The notes under the pieces were generated by a model that had not been told where the DNA came from, made no database searches, and saw nothing but the letters and a program-made list of their open reading frames with translations. Position numbers and translations under genes: made by a program. Shown here piece after piece: positions 63,482 to 64,000 of a stretch of DNA of 64,000 nt. The number at the start of each line of letters is the position of its first letter. The stretch's first letter is position 1. Location of the stretch: positions 620,001-684,000 of the forward strand of contig NZ_FOJB01000001.1 of the NCBI RefSeq assembly GCF_900109955.1, given 5' to 3'. The DNA comes from Aliiroseovarius sediminilitoris (GTDB lineage Bacteria; Pseudomonadota; Alphaproteobacteria; Rhodobacterales; Rhodobacteraceae).

Positions 63482-64000
63482 TCAGATCGTGATCGGCTTC
63501 AGAACCTCTGGTTCCACCACATTCACGTCCGGCAGGGCGGCAATCAATTCATCAGCGGATTGTGCCAGGACGGGGAAGGTCTTGTAGTGGCAGGGAATTA
63601 CGGTCTGGAAATCGAAATACCGTTTCGCCGCATAGGCCACGCGCGCCATATCCATCGTGTAATGCCCCCCGGCGCACAGAATGCCGATATCGGGTTTGTG
63701 CAGGTCGCCCATCCACTCCATATCCGCCATGATGTCGGTGTCGCCGGACAGATAGATCACGTGCCCTTCGCCTGCGATCATAAACCCGACCTCGGCACCT
63801 GCGCAGAGGGGCCGATCGCCGCCCAGATAATCGAAGCTGGCGGAATGTGATGCGTTCACCATCGTCACCTTGGCTCCGTTCAGGTCGATGGTGCCGCCCT
63901 TGCCGAACCCCAGCGTATCGACCTCGCCTTCATTGCCCCAGAAGGTGGCAAGCTCATGGATCGCCGCAATCGGAATGCCTTTCTCGCGTGCAATGGCTAG
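63482..64000 (-). CDS. UPF0173 metal-dependent hydrolase, 5' end outside window
   Basis: Partial gene: the C-terminal 172 residues. Frame is open to the last base. Metallo-beta-lactamase-fold features: NASHSASFDYLGGDR, YLSGDTDIMADMEWM, DIGILCAGGHYTMDMARVAYAAKRY and VIPCHYKTFPVL. The N-terminal HxHxDH motif would be beyond the window. Function of the family is unknown. Confidence 0.9.
   Translation of the reverse strand, partial: LAIAREKGIPIAAIHELATFWGNEGEVDTLGFGKGGTIDLNGAKVTMVNASHSASFDYLGGDRPLCAGAEVGFMIAGEGHVIYLSGDTDIMADMEWMGDLHKPDIGILCAGGHYTMDMARVAYAAKRYFDFQTVIPCHYKTFPVLAQSADELIAALPDVNVVEPEVLKPITI

Overview
The window reads as a chromosomal stretch of a marine alphaproteobacterium of the Rhodobacteraceae (Roseobacter group). 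This is inferred from high GC, tight ATGA-type gene overlaps, the ttcA-yidD-rnpA-rpmH block, the DUF484-xerC pair, phosphatidylcholine synthase Pcs, a plant-type glutamate-cysteine ligase, and many small proteins of a kind I associate with this family. No rRNA, tRNA, CRISPR array, insertion sequence or complete prophage was seen.

Layout. 1-1.4 kb: ttcA (cut by the window edge), yidD, rnpA, rpmH, leftward from a good sigma-70 promoter. 1.6-5.1 kb: membrane protein, flavin disulfide reductase and orphan histidine kinase. 5.1-10 kb: a two-gene leftward cassette of a sulfatase-family hydrolase and a 1068-residue self-sufficient reductive dehalogenase, the most distinctive part of the window. 10.1-12.6 kb: OmpA-family protein plus a coiled-coil membrane protein. 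12.6-17.1 kb: ubiA, rsmE, an acetyltransferase, a membrane protein, glutamate-cysteine ligase. 17.1-22.8 kb: IMPACT-domain protein, dgkA, a phage-regulator-like gene, tdk, 2-hydroxyacid dehydrogenase, tRNA-binding protein, proC, ybjN. 23.1-26.3 kb: lipoprotein-release ABC transporter, DUF3047 protein, lipoprotein cytochrome c. 26.5-27.2 kb: an AT-rich orphan gene that looks like an AbiU2-type HEPN protein, beside an inverted repeat. 27.2-36.1 kb: parE, PLP decarboxylase, DUF533 protein, truA, ycjX-GNAT-ycjF, truncated haemoglobin. 36.3-44.4 kb: ileS, ogt, ABC-2 exporter, S49 peptidase, a 54-residue membrane microprotein, CaCA antiporter, pteridine-reductase-like SDR. 44.7-48 kb: uvrC-pgsA-moaD-moaE. 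48-54 kb: pcs, DUF484-xerC, transaldolase-family gene, priA, GNAT. 54-64 kb: YeeE/YedE transporter, MFS, prmA, ferredoxin, VCBS protein, purD/xseA, pseudouridine synthase, tadA and a partial UPF0173 hydrolase.

Most of the window is housekeeping (translation, RNA modification, DNA repair and replication restart, phospholipid, cofactor and purine synthesis). The accessory signals are the sulfatase-dehalogenase cassette with a palindromic element upstream, the AT-rich HEPN-like gene, the phage-regulator-like gene, and the truncated haemoglobin with a perfect palindrome in front of it. Functions are read from protein motifs and remembered family features; no database search was possible.
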